The notes under the pieces were generated by a model. That model was not told where the DNA came from and did no database searches. It saw only the letters and a list, made by a program, of their open reading frames with translations. Shown in pieces: positions 9,043 through 16,773 of a stretch of DNA of 64,000 nucleotides; the stretch's first letter is position 1; the number at the start of each line of letters is the position of its first letter. The DNA comes from Cupriavidus lacunae (GTDB taxonomy: Bacteria; Pseudomonadota; Gammaproteobacteria; Burkholderiales; Burkholderiaceae). A program made the translations under genes and the position numbers. The stretch lies in NCBI RefSeq assembly GCF_003353055.1, contig NZ_QKWJ01000004.1:124001-188000 (forward strand). The letters are read 5' to 3'.

Positions 9043-9387
9043 TCACCGTCCGGATAGTAGCTGCCGAAGCAGCTGCTGCACGATCCGTTCGTGCTCTTCC
9101 AGCGCCGCTTCGAGCGTCTGCGCGCCATAACTCTCATTATCCTGCCCGGCTAGCCCGGTCACGCGCGTGATGAACAAGGGAGTGTCCGTCGGTGCGGCCT
9201 CCGACACGCCCCGGAATCGGGTTGTCACCATGCCGCCGGACTGCTCCAGCAGGGTGCGACGGAATACCAGGTCGTTTTCCGCCATCCAGCGGGACCATTC
9301 GTCGTGGTCGGTTACCTCTATTGGCCGGTTCTTCTCATCAAGGATATAGAAGCGGCGCCATGCCTGTGGACCGTGACGAGGCTTCAT
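9043..9387 (-). CDS. Hypothetical protein, 114 aa
   Basis: A small acidic, soluble protein without signal peptide or membrane segment. It begins with a tryptophan-rich stretch (WRRFYILDEKNRPIEVTDHDEW) and ends in a helical tail (ALEEHERIVQQLLRQLL). Codon bias fits the genome and there is no competing frame, so it is probably real. I do not recognise the family. It lies 64 bp upstream of the RNase Z-like gene on the same strand and may be co-transcribed. Confidence 0.6.
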   Translation of the reverse strand: MKPRHGPQAWRRFYILDEKNRPIEVTDHDEWSRWMAENDLVFRRTLLEQSGGMVTTRFRGVSEAAPTDTPLFITRVTGLAGQDNESYGAQTLEAALEEHERIVQQLLRQLLSGR

Positions 9388-9638
9388 CGAGCGCGACCTC
9401 CATGCGGTTGTGGCCGGGTTGCCACCCGGATTCGGCGAGCAACCCCGGCCGGAGCCCGAGGCTGGCCGTTCTGCTCGGGGACGACAGTCGCCAAGTGAAC
9501 GGCATCAGCCCTACAGCCAGTCTATTTAACGACCGCCACAAACTAGAGTAGATTTAAACGGACAGGCGCACACAAGGCCGCGCTGGCTGCCCGCCACCGC
9601 GGTGCCAGCATGGCTGTCGCCAGGGAGGGGGGTGCATC

Positions 9639-9854
9639 ATGGACGAAGACACTGTTGTCACCGTCACGGTACAAGACAATGGTCCGTACCGTATAAAAGG
9701 TCCCGTCAGGATCGTGACCCCGGCAGGCGCCAGCTTCGCTTTCGAGGGTGATCAGGTCTGGTTGTGCCGTTGTGGCCATTCTGACAACAAGCCGTTCTGC
9801 GATGGCTCGCACAAGCGGCAGGGGTTCTGCAGTACGCCACAGCCGAAGGCTTGA
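9639..9854 (+). CDS. CDGSH iron-sulfur domain protein
   Basis: 71 residues. The motif WLCRCGHSDNKPFCDGSH gives the C43, C45, C54 and H58 ligands of the [2Fe-2S] cluster of mitoNEET-like CDGSH proteins; a second glycine-rich half is absent, so this is a single-motif form. Such proteins transfer electrons or clusters. There is no signal peptide, so it is cytoplasmic. A strong AGGGAGGGGGG ribosome site precedes ATG 9639. It stands alone; the decayed dehydrogenase fragment follows directly. Confidence 0.9.
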   Translation: MDEDTVVTVTVQDNGPYRIKGPVRIVTPAGASFAFEGDQVWLCRCGHSDNKPFCDGSHKRQGFCSTPQPKA

Positions 9855-9862
9855 GCCGCCTG

Positions 9863-9955
9863 TGAGCGCACGACTCGCGATGCGCGGATCCTGCGCATCT
9901 GCGAGGGCTAGTCGGAAATCCAGCGGACGGTGATCGCGCGCGCGGTGCTGGCGTA
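9863..9955 (+). pseudogene. Decayed duplicate of the acyl-CoA dehydrogenase 3' end
   Basis: From 9877 the sequence matches the end of the dehydrogenase gene (7861-7940) with only a handful of differences over about 80 bp, and weaker similarity extends a little on both sides, including past the stop codon. In the parental frame the copy reads Cys for Tyr and then meets TAG where the parent has the serine codon TCA of YEGSSEIQ. It is a non-coding remnant, best explained by a partial duplication or by loss of a second, near-identical dehydrogenase gene. Confidence 0.85.
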
Positions 9956-9982
9956 GACGCCGCTGGATAACCGCTGCGGGGA

Positions 9983-10672
9983 TCAGGGCGTGGCAGGAGT
10001 TTCCGGCGTGGCAGATGCGGCAGATGCGGCAGGTGCGGCAGGTGCGGCAGGTGCGGCAGGCGCAGCGGGCGTGGCGGGCGCAGCGGGCGTGGCTGCCGCG
10101 GCAGGCTTGGCTTTCGGCGGGCGGGAACCGCCGGCGCGGCGGGCCTTCAGTTGCTGGGCGCGCTTGGCGTCCGCCAGGGTGACCACGCCGGCCTCATTGC
10201 CATCCAGATCCAGGCGCTTGGCGCCTTCCACCATGCACGACCAATAGCGGGCACCGCTGCACCAGGTGCGGATCGCTTCACGCAGTTCCGCCTCGGTCAG
10301 GGCAAGTTTGGCCGCATGCTGGGTCAGATCCTCGAAGGTGCCGACCTTCAGCGGCACCTTGGGCGCCGGGTTCTTCGGGAAGGCCTTGGGGAAGTGCTTC
10401 TGCAGCCGGGCAATGGAATGCACGACCGGATCGACCGGTTTCGCCGGTGCCGCGGCCTGCGCAGGGCGTCGGCCCTTGGCGCCAGCGGGCGCATCCGCAC
10501 CCGCGCCGGTGCGAGCGGCGGTACGTTCGCCGTCACGGGCTCCGGTACGTTCGCCGTTGGGCGTGCCTTTGCGTGCGCCCTGGCGTGCGCCTTTGCCCGC
10601 GCCTTTGCCCGATTCGGCGGCCGCCTTCTTCGCGAGTTGGTCCCTTAGTGCTGCGAGTTGTTCAAAGCCCAT
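9983..10672 (-). CDS. ProQ/FinO-family RNA chaperone with disordered tails
   Basis: 229 residues. A ProQ/FinO domain (about 84-178; IARLQKHFPKAFPKNPAPKVPLKVG and LREAIRTWCSGARYWSCM) binds structured RNA 3' ends and sRNAs. It is preceded by a basic Gly/Ala/Arg-rich tail (residues 18-70) and followed by a Pro/Ala-rich tail (190-229) built from a 9-bp DNA repeat. Beta-proteobacterial members often carry such tails. Start ATG 10672. The tails make it longer than the minimal one-domain homologues. Cytoplasmic; the RNA targets cannot be inferred. Confidence 0.9.
   Translation of the reverse strand: MGFEQLAALRDQLAKKAAAESGKGAGKGARQGARKGTPNGERTGARDGERTAARTGAGADAPAGAKGRRPAQAAAPAKPVDPVVHSIARLQKHFPKAFPKNPAPKVPLKVGTFEDLTQHAAKLALTEAELREAIRTWCSGARYWSCMVEGAKRLDLDGNEAGVVTLADAKRAQQLKARRAGGSRPPKAKPAAAATPAAPATPAAPAAPAAPAAPAASAASATPETPATP
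10012..10092 (-). repeat. 9-bp tandem repeat encoding Pro/Ala tail
   Basis: About nine units of a 9-bp motif close to caggtgcgg (plus strand), some diverged to cgggcgtgg or cgggcgcag, run through the 3' end of the ProQ/FinO gene. Repeat units are in frame, so slippage would lengthen or shorten the Ala/Pro tail without frameshift. Confidence 0.8.
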
Positions 10673-10753
10673 GATGTCTGCCGTTGTATGAACCGGGATT
10701 GTAGCAAGGCTGGGCCGCCGGCATGTCAGGCGGGATCGTGGCGGGCCGGGCGA

Positions 10754-11089
10754 CTACGGCCTGGGCCGCGCCTGGGCCGCCGAGGCCCGCCACGCCCGGA
10801 ACACCGCATCCAGGCAGGCGGCGGAATCGCAATGGTCCCGCTTCTGGCGAAACGCTGCAATGTCTGCCTCGGAAATGGCGCCCGCCTTGAGCAGCCGCTG
10901 CTGGTCGGCGTAAATGCGTTGGTAACCCATGGAAAACAGCGCGGATTCGCAGATCAGCCGCTGCGCCTGGCTGGTGCCGGCGGGCCTGGCCGATGGATCG
11001 CAGTCGATGTCGGTGGCCTGTGCGGCACCCAGGAAGGTCAGGCCGGCGGCTGCCAGGCAAAGGCGGGCGAGGGGGATGAGGCGGGTCAT
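10754..11089 (-). CDS. Small exported protein, unknown function
   Basis: 111 residues with a clear Sec signal peptide (about 1-25; LARLCLAAAGLTFLGAAQA). The mature part has four cysteines (CDPSARP, LICESALF, DHCDSAACLDAVFRAW), enough for two disulfides, and resembles the lysozyme-inhibitor-like LprI/DUF1311 type of small periplasmic proteins; that likeness is by pattern only. It is upstream of the ProQ gene on the same strand with an 81-bp gap and may have its own promoter. Confidence 0.65.
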   Translation of the reverse strand: MTRLIPLARLCLAAAGLTFLGAAQATDIDCDPSARPAGTSQAQRLICESALFSMGYQRIYADQQRLLKAGAISEADIAAFRQKRDHCDSAACLDAVFRAWRASAAQARPRP

Positions 11090-11242
11090 GACGCGGGTTT
11101 GGGAGTGCCAGATCAGGTCCGGCGAGGATTCCCCGCGATGTTACAGCGCAATATCCTCTGAGGGCATGCGGTTGCTGGAATAATGGCAGTGATGTAGTGG
11201 AATCGTTAAGAATACTGCAACACTGCCGAAGTGGCGCTTGCG

Positions 11243-11265
11243 CAGGGCCAGACGGCCTGGCCCTG
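11243..11265 (-). terminator. GC-rich hairpin after tauC
   Basis: CAGGGCCAG (11243-11251) pairs with CTGGCCCTG (11257-11265) over a 5-nt loop, 9 bp downstream of the tauC stop codon. There is no T run, so it may need Rho or act only as a 3' stabiliser. Confidence 0.5.
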
Positions 11266-11274
11266 CCGCTTACC

Positions 11275-12150
11275 TCACATCCGTCCCTTCCAGGGCACCA
11301 GCCACTTGGCCAGCTTGCGCATCAGCAGGTCGAAGACATAGGCGATCAGCCCGATCAGGATAATGCCCATGATCACCACGTCGGTACGCAGGAAATTTGA
11401 GGCATTGAGGACCATCTGGCCAAGCCCGGCGGTAGCCGCCACCATCTCGGCGGCGACCAGCGTGGTCCAGCCGAAGCCGATGGCAATGCGCATGCCGGTC
11501 AGGATATCGGGCAGTGCCGCGGGGATCACTACATGGCGCACCACCTGCCACGGCGTGGCGCCCATCGAGTACGCCGCGTTGATCTGCTCGATGGTGACCG
11601 AGCGCACGCCGGCCTGGGCCGACATGGCCAGCGGCGCGAAGCAGGCCAGGAAGATCAGCAGCACCTTCGAGGTCTCGTCGATGCCGAACCAGATCACGAT
11701 CAGCGGCAGGTAGGCCAGCGGCGGCAGGGGCCGGTAGAACTCGATCGGCGGATCGAAGATGCCGCGTGCGATGCGCGACACCCCCATCATCACGCCGATC
11801 GGCACCGCCGTGGCCACGGCCAGCGCGAAGGCGCCGAACACGCGCAGCATGCTGGCCGCGAAATGCTCGGTCAGCGGCTGGCCGCCTTGCAGGTTGCCTT
11901 GCCAGGCATCGATGAAGGCGGTGAAGATCGACTCAGGCGTGGGCAGGAACAGCGGCGGCAGCCAGCGCAGATGGCTGGCGATCCACCATAGTGCGAGCAG
12001 CGCCACCACGGTGATGGTGGAGATGCGGGAACTCGAGCCCTCGCCGGGCAGGCGGTAGCCCGACACGGTCTTCATGGGGCGGCTGGGCCCGGCCGCGGCC
12101 ACTGCCGGGGCGCTTGGCGGGGGTTCGATGCGTTGGACGGAAGCGGGCAT
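11275..12150 (-). CDS. tauC: Taurine/sulfonate ABC transporter permease
   Basis: 291 residues from ATG 12150, chosen because GAGGAG precedes it by about 7 nt; an upstream ATG at 12174 would overlap the ATPase gene. There are about six membrane helices, starting with ISTITVVALLALWWIASHL. The EAA loop near AAYSMGATPWQVVRHVVIPAALPDI contacts the ATPase. It belongs to the SsuC/TauC permease family. It is the last gene of the four-gene cluster read from 15271 downwards. Taurine specificity rests on the adjacent TauA-like protein, not on the permease itself. Confidence 0.88.
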   Translation of the reverse strand: MPASVQRIEPPPSAPAVAAAGPSRPMKTVSGYRLPGEGSSSRISTITVVALLALWWIASHLRWLPPLFLPTPESIFTAFIDAWQGNLQGGQPLTEHFAASMLRVFGAFALAVATAVPIGVMMGVSRIARGIFDPPIEFYRPLPPLAYLPLIVIWFGIDETSKVLLIFLACFAPLAMSAQAGVRSVTIEQINAAYSMGATPWQVVRHVVIPAALPDILTGMRIAIGFGWTTLVAAEMVAATAGLGQMVLNASNFLRTDVVIMGIILIGLIAYVFDLLMRKLAKWLVPWKGRM

Positions 12151-12160
12151 TGGATTCTCC

Positions 12161-12937
12161 TCAGGCAGTGGCATGGATCAGGTCGACGATCTCTTCGCGA
12201 TAGCCGATGAATTCCGGGTCGGACTTGACCGCGCGGGCATCCCCGCATTCAATGAAGCGCCGCGCGAACGGCAGTTCGTAGGTATGCGCGATGCGCCCGG
12301 GCGAGGGCGTCATGACGATCAGCCGCGTGGCCAGGAAGAGCGCCTCTTCCACGCTGTGCGTGATGAAGAAGACAATCTTCTGCTCGCGCGCCCAGAGCTT
12401 CAGGATCAGCGCCTGGATCGACTCGCGCGTGAGCGCGTCGAGCGCGCCCAGCGGTTCGTCCATCAGCATCACCGCCGGATCGCAGGCGAGCGCGCGGGCA
12501 ATCCCGACGCGCTGCTGCATGCCGCCCGAGAGCTGGTAGACCGGCTTGGCGGCGACGCTTTCCAGCCCCACGGCGGCCAGCTTCTCATGGGCGATCCGCA
12601 GCCGCTCGGCACGCGCCACGCCGCGCAGGCGCAATCCCAGCGCAACGTTGTCTTCCACGCTGAGCCACGGCATCAGGGCATGCTTCTGGAACACCACGCC
12701 GCGCTCCGCGCCGGGTCCGTGCACAGGCTTGCCGCTCAGCCGGATCTCGCCTTCGGAGGGCTCCATGAAGCCTGCGATGCACGACAGCAAGGTGGTCTTG
12801 CCGCAGCCCGAGGCACCCAGCGCGACGACGAAATCGCCGCGCTCCATGGTGAGGTTGACCTGCGACAGGGCCAGCGTCTTCGCGCCGCCTGCCGTGCCGT
12901 AGTTGACACTGAGGTTATCGATTTCGAGTTTGTACAT
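12161..12937 (-). CDS. tauB: Taurine/sulfonate ABC transporter ATP-binding protein
   Basis: 258 residues. Walker A is GASGCGKTT, the signature is [15 protein letters not shown], Walker B is [14 protein letters not shown], and the H-loop histidine lies in [11 protein letters not shown]; all are intact. It is of the TauB/SsuB subfamily and powers the neighbouring permease at the inner membrane. It lies between tauA (87 bp upstream) and tauC (10 bp downstream). Confidence 0.93.
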   Translation of the reverse strand: MYKLEIDNLSVNYGTAGGAKTLALSQVNLTMERGDFVVALGASGCGKTTLLSCIAGFMEPSEGEIRLSGKPVHGPGAERGVVFQKHALMPWLSVEDNVALGLRLRGVARAERLRIAHEKLAAVGLESVAAKPVYQLSGGMQQRVGIARALACDPAVMLMDEPLGALDALTRESIQALILKLWAREQKIVFFITHSVEEALFLATRLIVMTPSPGRIAHTYELPFARRFIECGDARAVKSDPEFIGYREEIVDLIHATA

Positions 12938-13023
12938 GACGGGCTTCCGAAACAGGATTTTCGGGGCGGCCGCGCAGGAGGGGATCGTGCGCGGCGGCCA
13001 GCTTCAGCGACCGGGGTGCGCGC

Positions 13024-14022
13024 TCAGTGCAACGCGCGCTTCGCCCATTCCGCGTTGACGCCCGGGCCGTAGTCCGGCAAGACGGTCTGGATAGTGCCTT
13101 GTTCCTTGAGGAACTGCGCCGCCGACTGCAGCGCGCGGGCCGCGCCGCCGCCCAGCCAGCGCTCGGAGACCTGTTCCTGCAGCGTGGGGAAGCTGTACAG
13201 CGCCATGCTCGCCGGTACCGTTTCAGCCTTGGCGCCGGAGATCTTGGCCACGGCCTTCACCATGGGCGAATCCGGGGTCCAGGACGCCTTGTTCTTGCGG
13301 TAGTACTCATCGGCGGCGGCCAGCACGCGCACCAGCTTGACCATGAACTCCTGGTTTTCACGGGCGAACTTCTTGTTGGCGATCATGCCGTCGAAGGTGG
13401 CCTTGCCGGTATCGGCGGCGATCTGGCCGGAGGTCATCAGTACCGTGCCCGACTGCTTTAGCTTGGCCAACACCGGGTCCCAGATAAAGGTGGCGTCGAT
13501 GTCGCCGCGCTCCCAGGCGGCGGCCACTTCGGGCGGACGCATATTGACGATGCGTACGTCCTTCGGATTGATCTTGGCGCGCTCCAGTGCGACCAGCGTG
13601 TGGTAGTGCGTGGTCGACACGAACGGCACTCCGACGCGCTTGCCCTTCAGGTCGGCGATGCTGGTGATCTTGCTGCCGTTGCGCGCGACCATGGCTTCGG
13701 CCGCGTTGATGTCGTCCAGGATCCAGAACAGTTCAACGTCCAGACCCTGCGACAGGGCCGACGCGATCGGCGAAGTCCCCGCCTCGCCAATGGCGATCTG
13801 GCCCGAGGCCATGGCGCGGATCACATCGCCGCCACCGCCGAACTGGCGGAACGAGACCGTGTAGCCGGTCTGCTTTTCCAGCTCCTTCATGTCCTGCGCA
13901 TAGCGCCAGGGCACTACCATGTCCTGGTAAGCAATGACTACATTCTTGCTTTCGGCGTGTGCGGCCGGCGCCAGCGCCGCCACCAGGGCCACACACGTTG
14001 CAATCTGCTTGATCCACCGCAT
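13024..14022 (-). CDS. tauA: Taurine ABC transporter substrate-binding protein
   Basis: 332 residues with a Sec signal peptide (about 1-23, ending AAHAES). It matches TauA along its length: VVIAYQDMVVPWRYAQ at the mature start, PFVSTTHYHTLVALERAKI, RPPEVAAAWERGDIDATFIW and QFLKEQGTIQTVLPDYG near the end. It binds taurine or another small sulfonate in the periplasm and hands it to TauBC, supplying sulfur. The TauD-like gene at 34.8 kb is in another operon and is probably unrelated. Confidence 0.88.
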   Translation of the reverse strand: MRWIKQIATCVALVAALAPAAHAESKNVVIAYQDMVVPWRYAQDMKELEKQTGYTVSFRQFGGGGDVIRAMASGQIAIGEAGTSPIASALSQGLDVELFWILDDINAAEAMVARNGSKITSIADLKGKRVGVPFVSTTHYHTLVALERAKINPKDVRIVNMRPPEVAAAWERGDIDATFIWDPVLAKLKQSGTVLMTSGQIAADTGKATFDGMIANKKFARENQEFMVKLVRVLAAADEYYRKNKASWTPDSPMVKAVAKISGAKAETVPASMALYSFPTLQEQVSERWLGGGAARALQSAAQFLKEQGTIQTVLPDYGPGVNAEWAKRALH

Positions 14023-14290
14023 GGTTGTGCTCCTCGGAAGAGAAATAATTTGGGGGTCACGGCTTTATAGGTGAGTGCGATTCCGGGCCTATAGGACCAG
14101 TTGCCGGAATTCGCTGGGGCCAGAACCGGCCGCGCGCGCGCAGGCCGCGCCGGGCCGCGAAGAGCGGTGGCGCGGGGCAGCGTCAATCATGGAAATCCTT
14201 TAGCGGCCACCGCAGCCGCGATGGCGTGCCGGAGGCGCTTGCCGAGGCCGCCAAGACGACCGGCGCGCGGCCTGAGGTCGCCGGCGGCGG
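14023..14290 (-). promoter_or_regulatory. Leader region of tauABC
   Basis: This 268-bp gap separates tauA from the upstream sulfonate-binding-protein gene and could carry its own promoter. It contains TATAGG and CCTATAGG arranged as an inverted pair at 14066-14095, a possible site for a CysB/Cbl- or LysR-type activator. No other structure is evident. Confidence 0.3.
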
Positions 14291-15271
14291 TCAGGTGGTA
14301 AGGGAGAACCCGGAGTCGAAGGTCTGCCGCACATCGAGCCGTTGCCTGAGCAGCCCCACCTTCTGGTAGAAATCGGCCGTGCGCTGCTGCTCGGCAATCA
14401 GCTTGGCGTCGATGCTGCGCCACTGCGTGTGGCGCCGCTCGAACTGCAGCCGCGCCGCCTGCGGCGAAATCCCGATGATGCGCGCGAGCGTTGCCGAGAA
14501 CTCCGGGACATGCTGGTAGGACCATTGCTGCGCGCGCACCACGCGATGCAGGAAGTCCTGCAGCACCGCGCGCTTTGTCGCCAGCGCGGCATCGGTCGCG
14601 GCCAGGTAGCTCAGGCCGGACCACAGCCCGCGACCGCTGACCAGCACGCGTGCGTGCTGGCTGGTTTCCGCCATCGCGGTGTAGGGCTCCCACGTCGCCC
14701 AGGCATCGACCGAGCCGCTGCTCAGCGCGAGCTTGGCATCGGGGGGCGGCAGGAAGCGGATGTTGGCATCCTCAGGCTTCAGCCCGGCGGATTCCAGCGC
14801 CTTGAGCGCGATCAGGTGCCCGATCGAACCACGGTTGGTGCCGATGCTCTTGCCTTTCAGGTCAGCCGCCTGCCGCAGCGGCGAGTCTGGCCGTACCAGC
14901 ACCGCCGTACCGTAAGGATCGGAGCGGTTCGCGCCGATCAGCTTGATGCGCGTGCCGGCCGCCAGCGCGAAGATGGCCGGGGCATCGCCGATCGGGCCGC
15001 TGTCGACCGCGCCCGCGTTCAGCGCCTCGGCCAGCGGCGCGGCCGCGGGAAACTCGGTCCATTGGATGTCGTAGCTCAGGCCCTGGAGCGCGTTGGCGGA
15101 TTCGAGCAGGGCGCGCAGGCCGCCTTTCTGGTCGCCGGCCTTCAGCACCGGGCGTCCCTGCGCTTGCGCATTGCCGGTGGCGAGGGTGGTGAAGGTCAGG
15201 ATGGGGCCGGAGGCGAGCGCCGCAGTGGCGGCGGCGCCCTGGCGCAGGAACTGTCGTCGGGAAGCGGTCAT
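14291..15271 (-). CDS. Aliphatic-sulfonate-type substrate-binding protein (Tat-exported)
   Basis: 326 residues from ATG 15271. The N-terminus MTASRRQFLRQGAAATAALA is a twin-arginine signal, unlike the Sec signal of tauA. The mature part follows the SsuA pattern (PVLKAGDQKGGLRALLESANAL, WTEFPAAAPLAEALNAGAVD, IGDAPAIFALAAG, SVDAWATWEPYTAMAE). It probably feeds the same TauBC pair or an external SsuBC with longer sulfonates or sulfate esters. It is the first gene of the cluster, 268 bp upstream of tauA. An upstream in-frame ATG at 15328 would destroy the Tat signal position and was rejected. Confidence 0.85.
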   Translation of the reverse strand: MTASRRQFLRQGAAATAALASGPILTFTTLATGNAQAQGRPVLKAGDQKGGLRALLESANALQGLSYDIQWTEFPAAAPLAEALNAGAVDSGPIGDAPAIFALAAGTRIKLIGANRSDPYGTAVLVRPDSPLRQAADLKGKSIGTNRGSIGHLIALKALESAGLKPEDANIRFLPPPDAKLALSSGSVDAWATWEPYTAMAETSQHARVLVSGRGLWSGLSYLAATDAALATKRAVLQDFLHRVVRAQQWSYQHVPEFSATLARIIGISPQAARLQFERRHTQWRSIDAKLIAEQQRTADFYQKVGLLRQRLDVRQTFDSGFSLTT

Positions 15272-15353
15272 GGCATTCGGGGGGATGTAGGAACCCACAA
15301 ACGTACGCCGGCCCCGCGCGAAACCCAACGAATAAATCCGGCATTCAATATGC

Positions 15354-15547
15354 GTGGCTCAGGCCTCATGGATGCAGCAGGGCGGCGTCGCGAAGCTGAC
15401 TGAGGCCCAGGCCTGGGCCCGGCTGAAGAACGTCCAGGTGGAAGCGTCCGTCCGCTGGTGTTCGACGCCAACGGCGGCTTGCTGCATCCCCGCCTGTGCG
15501 AGCAGTACAACTACCGGGCACGCCCCGTGGGCGATTCATCACGGTAA
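15354..15547 (+). pseudogene. Possible gene remnant, unrecognised
   Basis: Two short reading frames with good codon bias follow each other with a one-base shift: LTEAQAWARLKNVQVEAS, then PLVFDANGGLLHPRLCEQYN with a stop soon after. Together they look like the decayed end of a coding sequence, but I do not recognise the family, and chance in GC-rich DNA is possible. Confidence 0.25.
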
Positions 15548-15556
15548 CGCGAGACA

Positions 15557-15877
15557 TCAGGCGAGGGCGCCATCCAGGTAGGGATCCAGACTGCGCGCGG
15601 GATCGGCCGAGGGACCAGTGCGGTCCATCCCGGCCACGATGCGTTCACCGTTGCCGACCGGATCGATGCTGCGCGCACCTTCGCTGTACGGGTCGCGTGC
15701 GTCCTGCACGGCACGGGCGCCGTCGGTGAACGGGCTGCGCTGGTCTTGCACCGAACGTGCCCCGTCGCTGAAGGGGTCGCGTGCACCTGGCTGCGACATG
15801 CCGGCTGCCTGGGCGCCTGCGGCGGCGGCTACGAGTGCGATGGCGAGAACGATGCGCTTGGTGAAGTGGGTGGTCAT
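15557..15877 (-). CDS. Small exported protein with DPFSDGAR-type repeats
   Basis: 106 residues from ATG 15877 (GGAGATCG ribosome site). A Sec signal peptide (about 1-25; RIVLAIALVAAAAGAQA) precedes a mature part built of about four imperfect ~15-residue repeats: DPFSDGARSVQDQR, SPFTDGARAVQDAR, DPYSEGARSIDPVG and a degenerate DPYLDGA at the end. No cysteines are in the mature chain. The repeats suggest an extended or metal/ligand-binding periplasmic protein. I do not know the family. It stands alone, convergent with nothing recognisable. Confidence 0.7.
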   Translation of the reverse strand: MTTHFTKRIVLAIALVAAAAGAQAAGMSQPGARDPFSDGARSVQDQRSPFTDGARAVQDARDPYSEGARSIDPVGNGERIVAGMDRTGPSADPARSLDPYLDGALA

Positions 15878-16290
15878 GGTCGATCTCCTGAGTATGCGTG
15901 GGATTGCGCGGCCGGGATCGACTTGCTGCGTTACGTCGCCGGGCCACGAGATGCATTTAAGGAGACTGGTGTATCGCGCCTGTAGCGGCTCTTCCCCGTT
16001 TCTGTCAGGGCACGTATCGTTCCGTGCGCTTGATACAAGGCGGTACAAACAGAAGCTTCGGGCATGGATTGCAGGCGTAGCCGGCGCCTCTCCCGGCACG
16101 CCTGGCGCCAGACTCACACGCGCCAGGCTGCGCATTTGTTCCGCGAAGTACCTATTCCTGTTCCTGCCAATGCCTTTATCCCCGCCTGCTGTGCACCTAC
16201 AGTCAGGCACACGAGCACCGGCGGCCGGCGCGGCCAAGGCAATGCGCCATGGGCGCCCGTCGCTGGGACACCTCACCGATTGGAGCCAAT
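15878..16290. other. Intergenic region, no gene seen
   Basis: 413 bp between the divergent repeat protein and the RidA-type gene. No frame has a recognisable motif, and no strong repeat or hairpin stands out. It must carry the two promoters. Confidence 0.5.
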
Positions 16291-16755
16291 ATGTCTGTTC
16301 ACGAACGACTCGCGGCGCGCGGCCTGGCGCTGCCGCCTCCCCCGCAGCCCCTGGGCAGCTATACCGCGGTCAGCCGGGCCGGGGATCTGCTGTTTATCTC
16401 CGGGCAGCTGCCCTTGCAGGATGGCAAGGTGGTCTGGCAGGGCCAGATCGGCGCGGACCTGACGGTGGAAGAGGGCAAGCGCGCCGCCGAGCTGGCCGCG
16501 CTCAATGTGCTGGCGCAGATCGATGCCTGCCTGGGCGGCTTCGAACGCCTGGACCACATTGTTCGTCTCGAAGGTCACATTGCCAGTGCGCCGGGCTGGT
16601 TCGGGCAGCCAGCGGTCCTCGACGGCGCTTCCGACCTGTTCCGCGATGTACTGGCGGAGAAGGCCGGCCATGCACGGACCATCTCGTCGCATTTCCAGCA
16701 ACCAGGGAATGCGTCGGTGATCCTGGTGGTCATCGCCCAGGTCAGGCCTGCGTGA
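16291..16755 (+). CDS. RidA/YjgF-family protein
   Basis: 154 residues from ATG 16291 (MSVHERLAARGLALPPPPQP, GGAG ribosome site). This is the longer RidA subfamily (YjgF-endoribonuclease type): YTAVSRAGDLLFISGQLPL at the start, LAALNVLAQIDACLGGFERL in the middle and an extended C-terminal strand. The RidA-type arginine that binds enamine carboxylates is replaced in many members of this subfamily, so deaminase activity is uncertain; roles range from imine hydrolysis to unknown. Convergent with the LysR gene at 16774, 18 bp away. Confidence 0.82.
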   Translation: MSVHERLAARGLALPPPPQPLGSYTAVSRAGDLLFISGQLPLQDGKVVWQGQIGADLTVEEGKRAAELAALNVLAQIDACLGGFERLDHIVRLEGHIASAPGWFGQPAVLDGASDLFRDVLAEKAGHARTISSHFQQPGNASVILVVIAQVRPA

Positions 16756-16773
16756 GTGCGCCGCCCGACGCCG

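Noticed and set aside
10012..10092. Short tandem repeats as a CRISPR-like array
   Set aside because: The units are 9 bp, contiguous and in frame within the ProQ/FinO gene; no spacers and no cas genes.
5508..14095. CCTATAGG palindrome at 5508-5515 and 14088-14095 as a shared regulatory site
   Set aside because: Both are in promoter regions, but an 8-bp site twice in 64 kb is within chance and the genes are unrelated.
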